From positions 186,001 to 250,000 of the forward strand of contig DAIMEJ010000001.1 in assembly GCA_036725345.1 (NCBI GenBank): a stretch of DNA of 64,000 bases. The letters run 5' to 3'. The notes beneath the pieces are model-generated. The model did no database searches. It was not told the origin of the DNA and saw only the letters and a program-made list of their open reading frames with translations. The stretch's first letter is position 1; every line of letters begins with the position of its first letter. The stretch comes from JAPLJU01 sp036725345. Lineage in GTDB: Bacteria; Desulfobacterota; Syntrophia; Syntrophales; UBA2192. Shown here one piece after another: positions 27,319-35,917 of this stretch. Position numbers and translations under genes: made by a program.

Positions 27319-28560
27319 TCAGAACTGGAGAAAGAGGTGGCTGTAAACCCTCGCGTTGCCCAGCATGTTTTCGATGAGGCAGCTTTCATTGGGCTGGTGG
27401 GCGTTCAGGCCGATTCGGCTCCACACGGCGGCAGGAAACCCCTCCTGCCGGAAGAATGCCGCCACGGTGCCGCCGCCGATGCCGACGGGGGAGGCGGAGA
27501 CACCGTAGACGTCCCTGACGGCTCTCTGCAGTGCACGGACAACGGGGGCATCGTCCGGGGTGGGCGGGGGAGCCTGATTTTTCTGGATAGGCGACATGTC
27601 GACCGTGACGCCGAAGACCCCTTCAATTTCATCGGCCAGACCCCGAATCCGATGAAGCACGTCGTCCAGGGCATACCGGGGGAGGACCCTGCAGTCCAGG
27701 TAGAAGACATCGTCGCCGGGAATCGTGTTGACGTTCGGGACATTCGCCTCTTTTTTCGTGGGTTCGAAGGTGCTCACCGGCGGATCATAGACCGGGTCAA
27801 CGGCGCCGAAGAGGGTGTGAAGCGCCTGCAGGCGGACGACAAGATGTGACGCGGCCAGGAAAGCGTTGTTCCCGAGGGATGGCGTGCTGGCGTGACACTG
27901 TTTACCCTTCGTCTGGAAACGCACCCAGAGCATGCTCTTTTCCGCCACCTCGATCATGGAGCCCTCGTCGTTACCGAAATCGGGGATGATCAGCAGATCG
28001 GACTTCTTGAAGGGAATTTTCCCGTGGCGGACCAGATACTCGATCCCCCATTTGCTTCCTGTTTCCTCATCGGACACGAAGACGAGCCCGACGGGGCGTT
28101 CAGGCCGGATGCCCTCGTCTAGGAAGGCCTTGGCGGCAAAGATGGAGGCCACCATGTCCTGCTGATTGTCCTCCGTCCCCCGGCCGTAGATCCTGCCCTC
28201 CCGTTCGAAAGCCCGATACGGGTCGGCCTCCCAGGCGGACATTTCACCGGGAGGGACGATGTCGAGATGAGTGAAGATCCAGACCTTCCCGTCGTCCCGG
28301 TTGCCCTGGAGGTGAACGACGATGTTCGGACGATATCCGCAGGGAACCCGGTTGTCCGGCACCGGATGATCCTCGATGCACTCGAAACCCAGGTCGCGGA
28401 GCCGCTGGACGAGAAAAGCGGCCTTCCGCTCCTCCCCGTCCCCGCCGTTGTCCGGGCCGATGGCCGGGATGGCCGTCAGTTCGATCTGCATGCGAACCAT
28501 GTCGTCACGGTAGGACCTCATCCTCGCCGCGATTCGCTGGTAAAGGGCCTGATCGATCAT
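27319..28560 (-). CDS. M20 family metallo-hydrolase (ArgE/DapE type)
   Basis: A 413-residue di-zinc amidohydrolase or peptidase. Metal ligands are visible in FTHLDIVPPG (His), YGRGTEDNQQD (Asp) and VFVSDEETGS (Glu pair), with a dimerisation domain between (about residues 190-310). The substrate cannot be told from sequence; family members include succinyl-diaminopimelate desuccinylase, acetylornithine deacetylase and dipeptidases. It starts 3 bases after the stop of the non-catalytic M16 gene, so it is the last gene of a leftward protease operon, which favours a peptidase role. Confidence 0.82.
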   Translation of the reverse strand: MIDQALYQRIAARMRSYRDDMVRMQIELTAIPAIGPDNGGDGEERKAAFLVQRLRDLGFECIEDHPVPDNRVPCGYRPNIVVHLQGNRDDGKVWIFTHLDIVPPGEMSAWEADPYRAFEREGRIYGRGTEDNQQDMVASIFAAKAFLDEGIRPERPVGLVFVSDEETGSKWGIEYLVRHGKIPFKKSDLLIIPDFGNDEGSMIEVAEKSMLWVRFQTKGKQCHASTPSLGNNAFLAASHLVVRLQALHTLFGAVDPVYDPPVSTFEPTKKEANVPNVNTIPGDDVFYLDCRVLPRYALDDVLHRIRGLADEIEGVFGVTVDMSPIQKNQAPPPTPDDAPVVRALQRAVRDVYGVSASPVGIGGGTVAAFFRQEGFPAAVWSRIGLNAHQPNESCLIENMLGNARVYSHLFLQF

Positions 28561-28563
28561 GCT

Positions 28564-29976
28564 CTATCTCCAGTCGATTTTATGGACATCCCCGAATGTC
28601 GAAAGGGGACGGTCAAATTTTGATTCATCTCCGACGACCAGGGTCGTCGCCCGTTCGTCACGCAGATACTGTGCCGCGACCCCAAGAACGTCTTCAGGAT
28701 GGACGGCCTCGATCCGGTTTCGATAGGCACGGAGGTAATCGGGGGGCAGGCCGTGGAATTCGATCATCATCTGCTGTGTCGTGATCAGGTCGGTGGAGCT
28801 GAAAGAAAAAATGAAACTGTTGACAATCGATTTTTTGGCCCAGGTCAATTCGTCTTCCCGCACCTGCCGGCGGCCGGCGTCCTGCAGGATCTGCAGGAGG
28901 CGGCTGAGAACCGTCCCTGTCGCTTCCGATCGGGTGATGGCATAGGATCCGAAGATGCCGTATCCCTCCCTGCCCTCGTAATAACTGCCGGTGCTATAGG
29001 CAAGGCCCAGGTTGCTGCGGATCTCCTGAAAGATCCTCGACCTGAATCCGCCGCTGCCCAGGATGAAATCGAGCACGGTGAAAGGGTAGGAATCGGGGCT
29101 CTTCTTCTCGGGTGCCAGAAACCCCACGATGATCGTCGACTGGGGGCCTTCTTTCTGAAGATGATGGATGGAGGATGAGGCCTTTTCCCCCGGCGGCGCA
29201 ACGGGTAGAATACGCCCCTCATTCTGCCACCCGGCGAATCGACTGCGAAACTTTTCGACGATCTCTTTTCTGTCCACATCGCCGGCGACGGCCATCATCA
29301 CATTTCGAGGAAAGAAGAACCGCTTGTGGAACGCCGCCAGGTCCTCCTTCGCCAGTCGTCCCACGGACTCAATGGTGGCAAGCCTTCCCCGCGGATTTCC
29401 GCCGTAGATCACTTTCCGGAACTCACGGAAAGCGAGCCTTTGCGGGACATCGGCGACCCTTCTCAGTTCCTCTATCTTGAGACCCTTGGCAAGTTCCAGC
29501 TTTTTGCCGTCGAAAGCGGGGCGGGTCAGAATATCCGAGAAGATCTGAAACACCCGGTCAAAGTCTTTTTTCAGAACGAACAGATCCGCCGAGGCGGCGT
29601 CGGTCCCCGACGACACCGAAATGGACGCGGCCGTATACTCCAGAAAGTCGTCGATCTCGTCGCCCGTCATGGCGCGGGTGCCGCCCGTTCGCATGACATG
29701 GGCCGTGATCTCGGCCAGCCCCTCGAGGCCCGGCGGGTCATAGGCCGAACCGACCCGGATGACGGCGGAGACATTCACCACGGGTAATTCACGATCCTCG
29801 AGGACATAAAGGACCATGCCGTTGTCGAGTTCGACCCTTTCCGGTTCAGGGGGCGTGAAGGTGAGAGGGGGGTATTTGAGCCGCTGCGGGTCGGGCAGGG
29901 GCGGCGAGCATGCCCCGTCGCTCGGGGGGATCAGGAGGGCCGTGATAAAAAGGACGACTAGGGCGAGTCTCGCCAT
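28564..29976 (-). CDS. M16 family protein, non-catalytic partner
   Basis: A 470-residue insulinase-fold protein with an N-terminal export signal (MARLALVVLFITALLIPP). Where active M16 enzymes have HXXEH, this protein reads EITAHVMRTGG, so zinc ligands are missing. The second half keeps the substrate-binding type sequence LGLAYSTGSYYEG. Such inactive chains pair with an active M16 chain to form a working heterodimer (as in two-chain bacterial and mitochondrial processing peptidases). It starts within the stop of the active chain (TAATG overlap), which fits an equal-ratio complex in the periplasm. Confidence 0.82.
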   Translation of the reverse strand: MARLALVVLFITALLIPPSDGACSPPLPDPQRLKYPPLTFTPPEPERVELDNGMVLYVLEDRELPVVNVSAVIRVGSAYDPPGLEGLAEITAHVMRTGGTRAMTGDEIDDFLEYTAASISVSSGTDAASADLFVLKKDFDRVFQIFSDILTRPAFDGKKLELAKGLKIEELRRVADVPQRLAFREFRKVIYGGNPRGRLATIESVGRLAKEDLAAFHKRFFFPRNVMMAVAGDVDRKEIVEKFRSRFAGWQNEGRILPVAPPGEKASSSIHHLQKEGPQSTIIVGFLAPEKKSPDSYPFTVLDFILGSGGFRSRIFQEIRSNLGLAYSTGSYYEGREGYGIFGSYAITRSEATGTVLSRLLQILQDAGRRQVREDELTWAKKSIVNSFIFSFSSTDLITTQQMMIEFHGLPPDYLRAYRNRIEAVHPEDVLGVAAQYLRDERATTLVVGDESKFDRPLSTFGDVHKIDWR

Positions 29977-31508
29977 TACGGTTTTCCCCTCTTGACCAAT
30001 GTTGCGACAGTCCTGTTTTCCGGAACGAGGTAATTCCGGGCAACTTTCATGATGTCGTCGGGCGTGATCGACTCGACGACCTGAATGTGCCGCGTGATAT
30101 ATCGGAAGTCCCCGGCGACGGCCTCGTAGTAGGACAGTTTGCCTGCAAGACCGGCATTGGAGTCGAGGTCGCGGATCAGGTCGGCCCGGAACTGGTTCAC
30201 GACCTTTTCGAGTTCGCGGGGGGAAACGGGCTCCTTCTTCAGCTTTTCGATTTCCCCGTGAATCGCCGCTTCGAGTTCCTCCGCCGTGTGCGGATGTCTC
30301 GGGGCGGCCATGACCACAAAAAGGTTCGGGTATTTCGCCCCGGGGAGGCCGTTGGCCGTGCTGATGCTCTCCGCGATTCCCCGCTCTTCCACGAGGGTTC
30401 TGTAGAGACGCGAGGTCCGGCCCCGTGTGAGGAGCGCGTCGATGACGTCGAAGACATAATCGTCGAAGGAGGGCAGGGTGGGCTTGTGGTAGCCGATGAG
30501 CAGGTGGGGGTTGGCATCGGCTTCAAGCGCCACGCGCTTTTCCCCCTGCTGGGTCGGCTCCGCCGTGATTCGAAGGGGCGGCAGGGAAACCGGCTTGATC
30601 GCGCCGAAATATTTCTTGACGATGCCCAGGGCCTTGACCGGGTCCACATCACCCACGACGGCGATGACGGTGTTGTTCGGCGCGTGGTAGGTTCTGGAAA
30701 ACCACTCGATGTAATCCATGGAAAGGGACTGCACGTCCGACGGCCACCCGATGACGGGCCTTCGATAGGGGTGGGCCTGGAAGGCCGTGGCCAGAAAAAG
30801 CTCCGTGAGTTTTCTCTTCGGCGTGGATTCAACGGTCTGCTTCCTCTCTTCCATCACGACGTCCCGCTCCGGGTAGAATTCGCGGAACACGGGATTCATC
30901 ATCCGGTCGGATTCGATCCGGGCCCAGAGCTCCAGCTTGTTGGCGGGCAGGCTGACATGGTAGGTGGTCAGATCCTGTCCCGTCGAGGCGTTGAGGTCGA
31001 CGGCGCCGTTTTCAGTGTAGAGCCTGTCGATTTCGTTGTCCACCATCAAGCCCTTGGCCTGCGTCTGGAGACGTCGAAGCTTTTCCGACAGCCCGTCGAT
31101 GACCCCCCGGTCCGCCCTTTCTCCCTTGAGCCGCTCCAGATCCAGGGCATTTCCGGTCCGGCGTATTTGATCGAGGATCCTCTTTTCCCGCCGATAATCC
31201 TTCGTCCCGATCGTTTTCGTCCCCTTGAAAAGCATGTGTTCCAAAAGGTGCGCCGCTCCCGTCGAACCTTCATCCTCCTGGAGGGCGCCGACCTTGTGGC
31301 GGATGTACAAGGAAACGGTGGGGTTGACGCGCCGTTCGAGGATGAGAACGACAAGGCCGTTTTCCAGCTCGTGTTTCACGACCTTCTGCTCGAGGTCATA
31401 GGCGAAGGAAGGCGACGGGCCGAACAGAAAGAAGAGGGCCAGGAGCGATAAAACGGCCAGGGCGGATATCAGCGGTCTTATTTTGTGGAAGGGACCCTGT
31501 TTATTCAT
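29976..31508 (-). CDS. M16 family zinc protease, catalytic chain
   Basis: A 510-residue insulinase-like protease. An N-terminal hydrophobic segment (ALAVLSLLALFFLFGPSPSFA) is a probable cleavable signal. The zinc motif HXXEH is intact in AAHLLEHMLFKGT, with the distal Glu further on in the LNASTGQDLTTY region typical of the family. The second M16 domain contains LTRGRTSRLYRTLVEE. Expected to act in the periplasm on peptides. Its start overlaps the end of the small membrane gene by 8 bases, and its stop overlaps the next gene by one base. Confidence 0.88.
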   Translation of the reverse strand: MNKQGPFHKIRPLISALAVLSLLALFFLFGPSPSFAYDLEQKVVKHELENGLVVLILERRVNPTVSLYIRHKVGALQEDEGSTGAAHLLEHMLFKGTKTIGTKDYRREKRILDQIRRTGNALDLERLKGERADRGVIDGLSEKLRRLQTQAKGLMVDNEIDRLYTENGAVDLNASTGQDLTTYHVSLPANKLELWARIESDRMMNPVFREFYPERDVVMEERKQTVESTPKRKLTELFLATAFQAHPYRRPVIGWPSDVQSLSMDYIEWFSRTYHAPNNTVIAVVGDVDPVKALGIVKKYFGAIKPVSLPPLRITAEPTQQGEKRVALEADANPHLLIGYHKPTLPSFDDYVFDVIDALLTRGRTSRLYRTLVEERGIAESISTANGLPGAKYPNLFVVMAAPRHPHTAEELEAAIHGEIEKLKKEPVSPRELEKVVNQFRADLIRDLDSNAGLAGKLSYYEAVAGDFRYITRHIQVVESITPDDIMKVARNYLVPENRTVATLVKRGKP

Positions 31509-31734
31509 GATGTTGCGGCTTCAAATCTCTCAGGTACAAAAAAATCCTGACCCCCGGATAGATGAGTCCAACCAGGCTGATCAGGATGATGAGGTTCGAC
31601 CCGAAAAAGGTCATGATGAATTCCAGTGGGTTTTTCATGCCGTAGGCCGCGAGAAAAAGATAGACGCCGAATGCGAGAAACAAAAGCGAGAAGAGGGCGA
31701 TGGTGATCTGCTTTATCCAGAAAGTGTGCGTCAT
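31501..31734 (-). CDS. Small two-helix membrane protein
   Basis: A 77-residue protein with two predicted membrane segments (about residues 10-30 and 40-67) separated by GMKNPLEF and ending in a polar tail DLKPQHHE. It is the first gene of the M16/M20 operon and overlaps the catalytic M16 gene by 8 bases. There is no clear SD; a run of eight T stands immediately before the ATG. Family not recognised. The position suggests a membrane companion of the exported proteases, but this is inference. Confidence 0.6.
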   Translation of the reverse strand: MTHTFWIKQITIALFSLLFLAFGVYLFLAAYGMKNPLEFIMTFFGSNLIILISLVGLIYPGVRIFLYLRDLKPQHHE

Positions 31735-31761
31735 AAAAAAAACGGCCGATGCCTGCGTAAG

Positions 31762-31790
31762 GATATAATGGCTTTTCCCGATCGATGCAA
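31762..31790 (-). promoter_or_regulatory. Promoter of the M16/M20 protease operon
   Basis: On the minus strand TTGCAT (31790-31785), a 17-base spacer and TATATC (31767-31762), 28 bases before the start of the small membrane gene. Confidence 0.6.
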
Positions 31791-31803
31791 GAGGAAAAGG
31801 GGG

Positions 31804-33162
31804 TTATCCGGCCCGGCACAGTCCCTTGAGTTCCTGGAATACCTCCGGGGTCAGGCTCTCGCTCCGGCACGGCATCAGGGTATTGTTGTGAAAGAGGGGC
31901 TCGTCCGCGATGGGATAGGGTGAAACCCTCAGGGCCTCTGCCCATATCGGCGTTCCGGGGATCGGTGAAAACTCCGCCAGGAAGGGTACGGCCCCGCAGG
32001 CTTTCACGAGTTCGATGCTTTCCCTGATTTCGCCAGCGGCCTGGCCCGGCAACCCGCAGAGAAGATAAATGCCGATGTCCTCCGGGCGATACCCCGCCTC
32101 TCTGAGGTACGCCACGGCGGATCGGAGTTCCTCGTTGGTGACCTTGCCGCCGGTTTCGATCTGGCGTTTTTCACAGGCCGTTTCGAGTCCGAAACGGATG
32201 GTCCGGAAGCGGGATCGGTAAAGGAGCCGGCCGACCTCGGCACTGATCTCCCTCAGGTGGAGACCGTTCGGACAGTGAAAATCGCAGTCCAGGCCCCTCC
32301 GGATGATCTCCTTCAGCATGGGGACGGCCCGTTCCGGTGCCCGGTTGAGAAGGGCGTCGTCGTAGAAACTGAAGTTCCGGATGCCATACCGGCGGTGCCA
32401 GTGGGCGATTTCATCGACGACCCGGATGGGATCCCTGGAAGTGAAGCGGCTCCTCAGCAGGTGGGATGCGCAGTAGGTGCAGCGGAAGGGGCAGCCTCTG
32501 GAGGTCATGACAGGGAACTGATCCTTCACGGGGAGCAGGTCGAAGGCGGGGTAGGGGAGGTCGTCCAGACTCCTGTCAGCCGGCGAAAAAACAGGCTCGT
32601 CGGCAAAGAGATCCCGGAACAGGGGGGCCAGGGAAGATTCCCCTTCGCCGGGAAGAACAAAATCGGCGCCGGCGTGTCGGACGGCGTGCTCCCCGCACAG
32701 GGTGGCGTAAATACCCCCGAGAATCACCGGGACACCGGGGAAGATATCACGGACCTGCCCGATGGCGTCGAAGACACCGGGGTACCAGTACGTCATCATG
32801 GAGGTGACGAGTACGGCGTCGGGGCGTTCCAGCGCCATGAGCTCGTCGCGGAAAATGCGTGGGGTGATGCCGTAACGCTTGTATCTGCGGGGGATCGGCA
32901 TCAGGGCTTCCGGACGGGGGATGATCTCCTTCGGGAGACTCCCGCGGCCCGAGGGGCTTCTTTTGGAACACCGGACGCGGCCGTCGGACGGGAGACCCGG
33001 GTGCAGGGGGTTCAGGCAGTCCAGAAAGGCAATCTCGCAGCCGTTTTCTCTCAGGAAGGAAGCCAGGTACAGGAGGCCGAGGGGTTTCAGCCAGAAATCG
33101 TAGGCGGCGAAATCGTAGATCCAGGGGTTTATCAGCAGGCATCTTTTCTTTTTTCCGGCCAC
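31804..33162 (-). CDS. B12-binding domain radical SAM protein
   Basis: A 452-residue protein. The N-terminal B12-binding-like Rossmann domain (about residues 5-190) starts CLLINPWIYDFAAYDFW and contains VILGGIYATLCGEHAV and ADFVLPGEGE. The radical SAM domain (about 215-430) has the cluster CPFRCTYC, the glycine-rich FGLETACEKRQIETGG and the FSPIPGTPIWAEAL strand. It belongs to the large class of B12-dependent radical SAM enzymes (methyltransferases, ring-forming enzymes); the exact reaction is unknown. It uses a GTG start with no SD and a promoter so close that the message may be leaderless. Confidence 0.85.
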   Translation of the reverse strand: MAGKKKRCLLINPWIYDFAAYDFWLKPLGLLYLASFLRENGCEIAFLDCLNPLHPGLPSDGRVRCSKRSPSGRGSLPKEIIPRPEALMPIPRRYKRYGITPRIFRDELMALERPDAVLVTSMMTYWYPGVFDAIGQVRDIFPGVPVILGGIYATLCGEHAVRHAGADFVLPGEGESSLAPLFRDLFADEPVFSPADRSLDDLPYPAFDLLPVKDQFPVMTSRGCPFRCTYCASHLLRSRFTSRDPIRVVDEIAHWHRRYGIRNFSFYDDALLNRAPERAVPMLKEIIRRGLDCDFHCPNGLHLREISAEVGRLLYRSRFRTIRFGLETACEKRQIETGGKVTNEELRSAVAYLREAGYRPEDIGIYLLCGLPGQAAGEIRESIELVKACGAVPFLAEFSPIPGTPIWAEALRVSPYPIADEPLFHNNTLMPCRSESLTPEVFQELKGLCRAG

Positions 33163-33168
33163 GACGGC

Positions 33169-33197
33169 AATATAGCAAGTTGCGTTGCGGTGAACAA
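33169..33197 (-). promoter_or_regulatory. Promoter of the B12 radical SAM gene
   Basis: On the minus strand TTGTTC (33197-33192), a 17-base spacer and TATATT (33174-33169). Transcription should start about 6-7 bases downstream, which coincides with the GTG start codon. Confidence 0.6.
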
Positions 33198-33250
33198 GGG
33201 GAAAGCTTCAGCCGAACGATCCTCCCGGGCAACACGACGGGAGAAAAGGC

Positions 33251-33279
33251 TTGAAGCAAAGCAAGTTTATTGTTAACAT
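33251..33279 (+). promoter_or_regulatory. Candidate promoter of dtd
   Basis: TTGAAG at 33251-33256, a 17-base spacer and TAACAT at 33274-33279, 30 bases before the dtd start. Confidence 0.5.
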
Positions 33280-33308
33280 CGCCCAATTCGAGACGACGGG
33301 TTCTTTCC

Positions 33309-33779
33309 ATGAGAGCGCTTATCCAGCGAGTCGACGGGGCGTCGATCACCGTGGACGGAAAAGAAATCTCCCGGATCGGGCGGGGGGTTCTCGTGCTGCT
33401 CGGCGTCGGAAGAAGCGATTCGAAAGAGGATGCAGAATACCTTCTGGACAAAATCATCAACCTCAGAATTTTTGAAGATGCCGACGGCAAGATGAACCTT
33501 TCTCTCCTTGAGACGGGAGGTGAGATGCTGGTGGTATCTCAATTTACCCTCTGGGCGGACTGTCGAAAGGGGCGGCGGCCGTCTTTTACCGGTGCCGCTG
33601 AACCGCAGACCGCCAAAAATCTCTACCGTCACTTCGTCGAAGCGGCCCGGGGGCGGCTAGACCGCGTCCGGGAGGGTGAATTTCAGGCGATGATGAAGGT
33701 CGGACTTGTCAACGACGGCCCGGTGACGATCCTGCTGGACAGCGAGACCTTACGGGGCGGGACGCAGCGGCCCGGGTGA
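33309..33779 (+). CDS. dtd: D-aminoacyl-tRNA deacylase
   Basis: Removes D-amino acids (and glycine from tRNA-Ala) from mischarged tRNAs. The 156 residues begin MRALIQRVDGASITVDGKE and hold the two family motifs, SQFTLWADCRKG and NDGPVTILLDS, which form the chirality-proofreading pocket across the dimer. A longer frame starts at 33270 but its first 13 residues are unlike the family, so 33309 is chosen. The gene opens a rightward run with a DUF1285-like gene and guaB. Confidence 0.95.
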   Translation: MRALIQRVDGASITVDGKEISRIGRGVLVLLGVGRSDSKEDAEYLLDKIINLRIFEDADGKMNLSLLETGGEMLVVSQFTLWADCRKGRRPSFTGAAEPQTAKNLYRHFVEAARGRLDRVREGEFQAMMKVGLVNDGPVTILLDSETLRGGTQRPG

Positions 33780-33843
33780 GACGGATGTCTTTAACCGGCC
33801 GAAATCATGAATCTTCGAAAAGAGACGGACAGAGCGGCTTCCC

Positions 33844-34326
33844 ATGACGGTCAAGGCACGCAATCTATCCCCCAGCCACATCCGGATCGACAAAGAGGGT
33901 GTGTGGTATTATAAAGGCGCGGAGATGTTCCGCAGGGAGATCGTCAATCTCTTTTACCAGAACCTCCACCTCGACGACCTGGGGACGTATTACATCGAGT
34001 ATGAGAATGATATCGCCTCCCTGGAGGTGGAAGACACGGCATTCGTGGTCCGGGCCGTTTACCGGGCGGGGTCGGTTGAGGGCCGGGACGAAAAAATCTA
34101 TGTCGTACTGAGCGATGACACCTGCGAGGAACTCGTACCGGAAACGCTCCGGGTCGGCCGGGAAAATGTCCTTTACTGTGCCGTCAAATCAAAACGTTTC
34201 CCGGCGAGATTTCTCCGGGCAAGTTATTACCAGCTGGCCGATTATATCACCGAGGAGGAAGAGGGGGGGGATTTCTTTCTCGCCCTGAACGGCCGGAAAT
34301 ATTACATACGGGATCAGCAACCATAG
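33844..34326 (+). CDS. DUF1285-like protein
   Basis: A 160-residue soluble protein. The order RIDKEGVWYYKGAEMFRREIV (read in two parts around WYYKG and FRREIV), then YYIEYENDIASLEVEDTAFVV, matches my memory of the DUF1285 family, a domain of unknown function with a beta-rich fold. There is no signal or membrane segment. It begins 64 bases after dtd and ends 112 bases before guaB. Function unknown. Confidence 0.65.
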   Translation: MTVKARNLSPSHIRIDKEGVWYYKGAEMFRREIVNLFYQNLHLDDLGTYYIEYENDIASLEVEDTAFVVRAVYRAGSVEGRDEKIYVVLSDDTCEELVPETLRVGRENVLYCAVKSKRFPARFLRASYYQLADYITEEEEGGDFFLALNGRKYYIRDQQP

Positions 34327-34391
34327 GATGAGCGACAGCCGGCGGCGGGGGCGGAGGGAATCCGTCCTCGGACGCGGGCTGCGCGAAGGGC

Positions 34392-34409
34392 ACCCGCCCC
34401 GGGGCGGGT
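34392..34409. repeat. GC palindrome upstream of guaB
   Basis: ACCCGCCCC directly joined to GGGGCGGGT, a perfect 18-base palindrome 29 bases before the guaB ATG. A T-run (34428-34432) comes 18 bases later, too far for a normal terminator. It may be a regulatory hairpin or operator. Confidence 0.4.
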
Positions 34410-34438
34410 CGATTGACTTTTTATGACGGAGGTCCATC

Positions 34439-35896
34439 ATGCTGGAAGATCAGGTGAGAGACGCCCTGACGTTTGACGATCTGCTTCTGGTTCCGGCCAT
34501 GTCGAGCATTCTGCCCAAGGACGTCGATACCTCGACCTACCTCACGAAAAACATCGCCATGAAGATTCCCATCGTCAGTGCCGCCATGGACACCGTGACG
34601 GAATCCCGGACGGCCATCAGCATGGCCCAGCAGGGGGGAGTCGGCATCATCCACCGGAACATGAGCATCGAGCGACAGGCCCTGGAAGTGGACAAAGTCA
34701 AGAAATCGGAGAGCGGGATGATCGTCGATCCCATCACCATCGAACCGGAACAGCGGGTGCGCGAGGCCCTCGAGCTGATGAGCCGTTACAAAATCTCCGG
34801 TGTTCCCGTCGTCAAGAAACGCAGGCTGGTGGGTATCCTCACCAACAGGGACCTTCGCTTCGAGACGAACCTGGACCAGCCGGTGGCGAACGTGATGACC
34901 AAAAAGAACCTGGTGACCGTCTCGTCGAACATCACCCTCGCGGAGTCGAAGAAGCTCCTCCACAAGCACCGCATCGAGAAACTCCTCGTCGTGGATGATG
35001 ACTACAACTTGAAGGGGCTCATCACCATCAAGGACATCGAAAAGATCCAGAAGTACCCGAATGCGTGCAAGGATTCTCTTGGAAGGCTCCGGATCGGCGC
35101 GGCCGTGGGGATTCTCGATCGGGAAGAGCGGGTTCAGGTCCTACTCAATGCGGGCTGCGACGTCATCGTCATCGACACCTCCCACGGCCACTCGAAGAGC
35201 GTCATAGACGCCATCAGGGACACCAAGAAAAACTTCAAATGCGAGCTGATCGCGGGCAATGTCGCGACGGCGGAAGGGGCCCATGCGCTCATCAAGGCGG
35301 GCGTGGACGCCGTCAAGGTCGGCGTGGGCCCGGGATCGATCTGCACGACGAGGATCGTCGCCGGCGTCGGCGTGCCCCAGATGACGGCCATCCGGGATTG
35401 CCGCAAGTTAGCCACGCGACACGGGACACCGATCATAGCCGACGGCGGCATCAAGTTCTCCGGTGATATCACCAAGGCCCTGGCCGCGGGCGCCCACACC
35501 GTCATGATCGGGGGCCTCTTCGCGGGGACGGAGGAGAGTCCCGGGGAGACCATCCTGTTTCAGGGGAGAAGCTACAAGGTGTACCGGGGGATGGGGTCGC
35601 TCGAGGCCATGAAGGCGGGAAGCCGCGACCGCTATATGCAGGACGACATCGAAAGCAGCCTGAAGCTGGTTCCCGAGGGGATCGAGGGGCGGGTTCCCTT
35701 CCGGGGGACGCTCGAGGCGAGCATCTACCAACTCATCGGCGGCCTCCGGGCGGGCATGGGTTACGCCGGTTGCCGCACCATCGAAGAGCTTCACGCGAAG
35801 GCGAAGTTCGTCCGGATCACGTCGGCGGGACTGCGGGAAAGCCACGTCCACGACGTCATCATCACCAAGGAAGCCCCCAATTACTGGCTCGATTAG
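34439..35896 (+). CDS. guaB: IMP dehydrogenase
   Basis: Oxidises IMP to XMP, the committed step to GMP. The 485 residues form a TIM barrel interrupted by two CBS domains (about residues 93-205, with RYKISGVPVVKKRRLVGIL). The catalytic Cys lies in GPGSICTTR, with the mobile flap and the Arg-Tyr pair near GSRDRYMQ. A strong GGAGGT site precedes the ATG. Followed 21 bases later by dnaE. Confidence 0.97.
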   Translation: MLEDQVRDALTFDDLLLVPAMSSILPKDVDTSTYLTKNIAMKIPIVSAAMDTVTESRTAISMAQQGGVGIIHRNMSIERQALEVDKVKKSESGMIVDPITIEPEQRVREALELMSRYKISGVPVVKKRRLVGILTNRDLRFETNLDQPVANVMTKKNLVTVSSNITLAESKKLLHKHRIEKLLVVDDDYNLKGLITIKDIEKIQKYPNACKDSLGRLRIGAAVGILDREERVQVLLNAGCDVIVIDTSHGHSKSVIDAIRDTKKNFKCELIAGNVATAEGAHALIKAGVDAVKVGVGPGSICTTRIVAGVGVPQMTAIRDCRKLATRHGTPIIADGGIKFSGDITKALAAGAHTVMIGGLFAGTEESPGETILFQGRSYKVYRGMGSLEAMKAGSRDRYMQDDIESSLKLVPEGIEGRVPFRGTLEASIYQLIGGLRAGMGYAGCRTIEELHAKAKFVRITSAGLRESHVHDVIITKEAPNYWLD

Positions 35897-35917
35897 TCGA
35901 GGAGCGCCTGTCACGGA

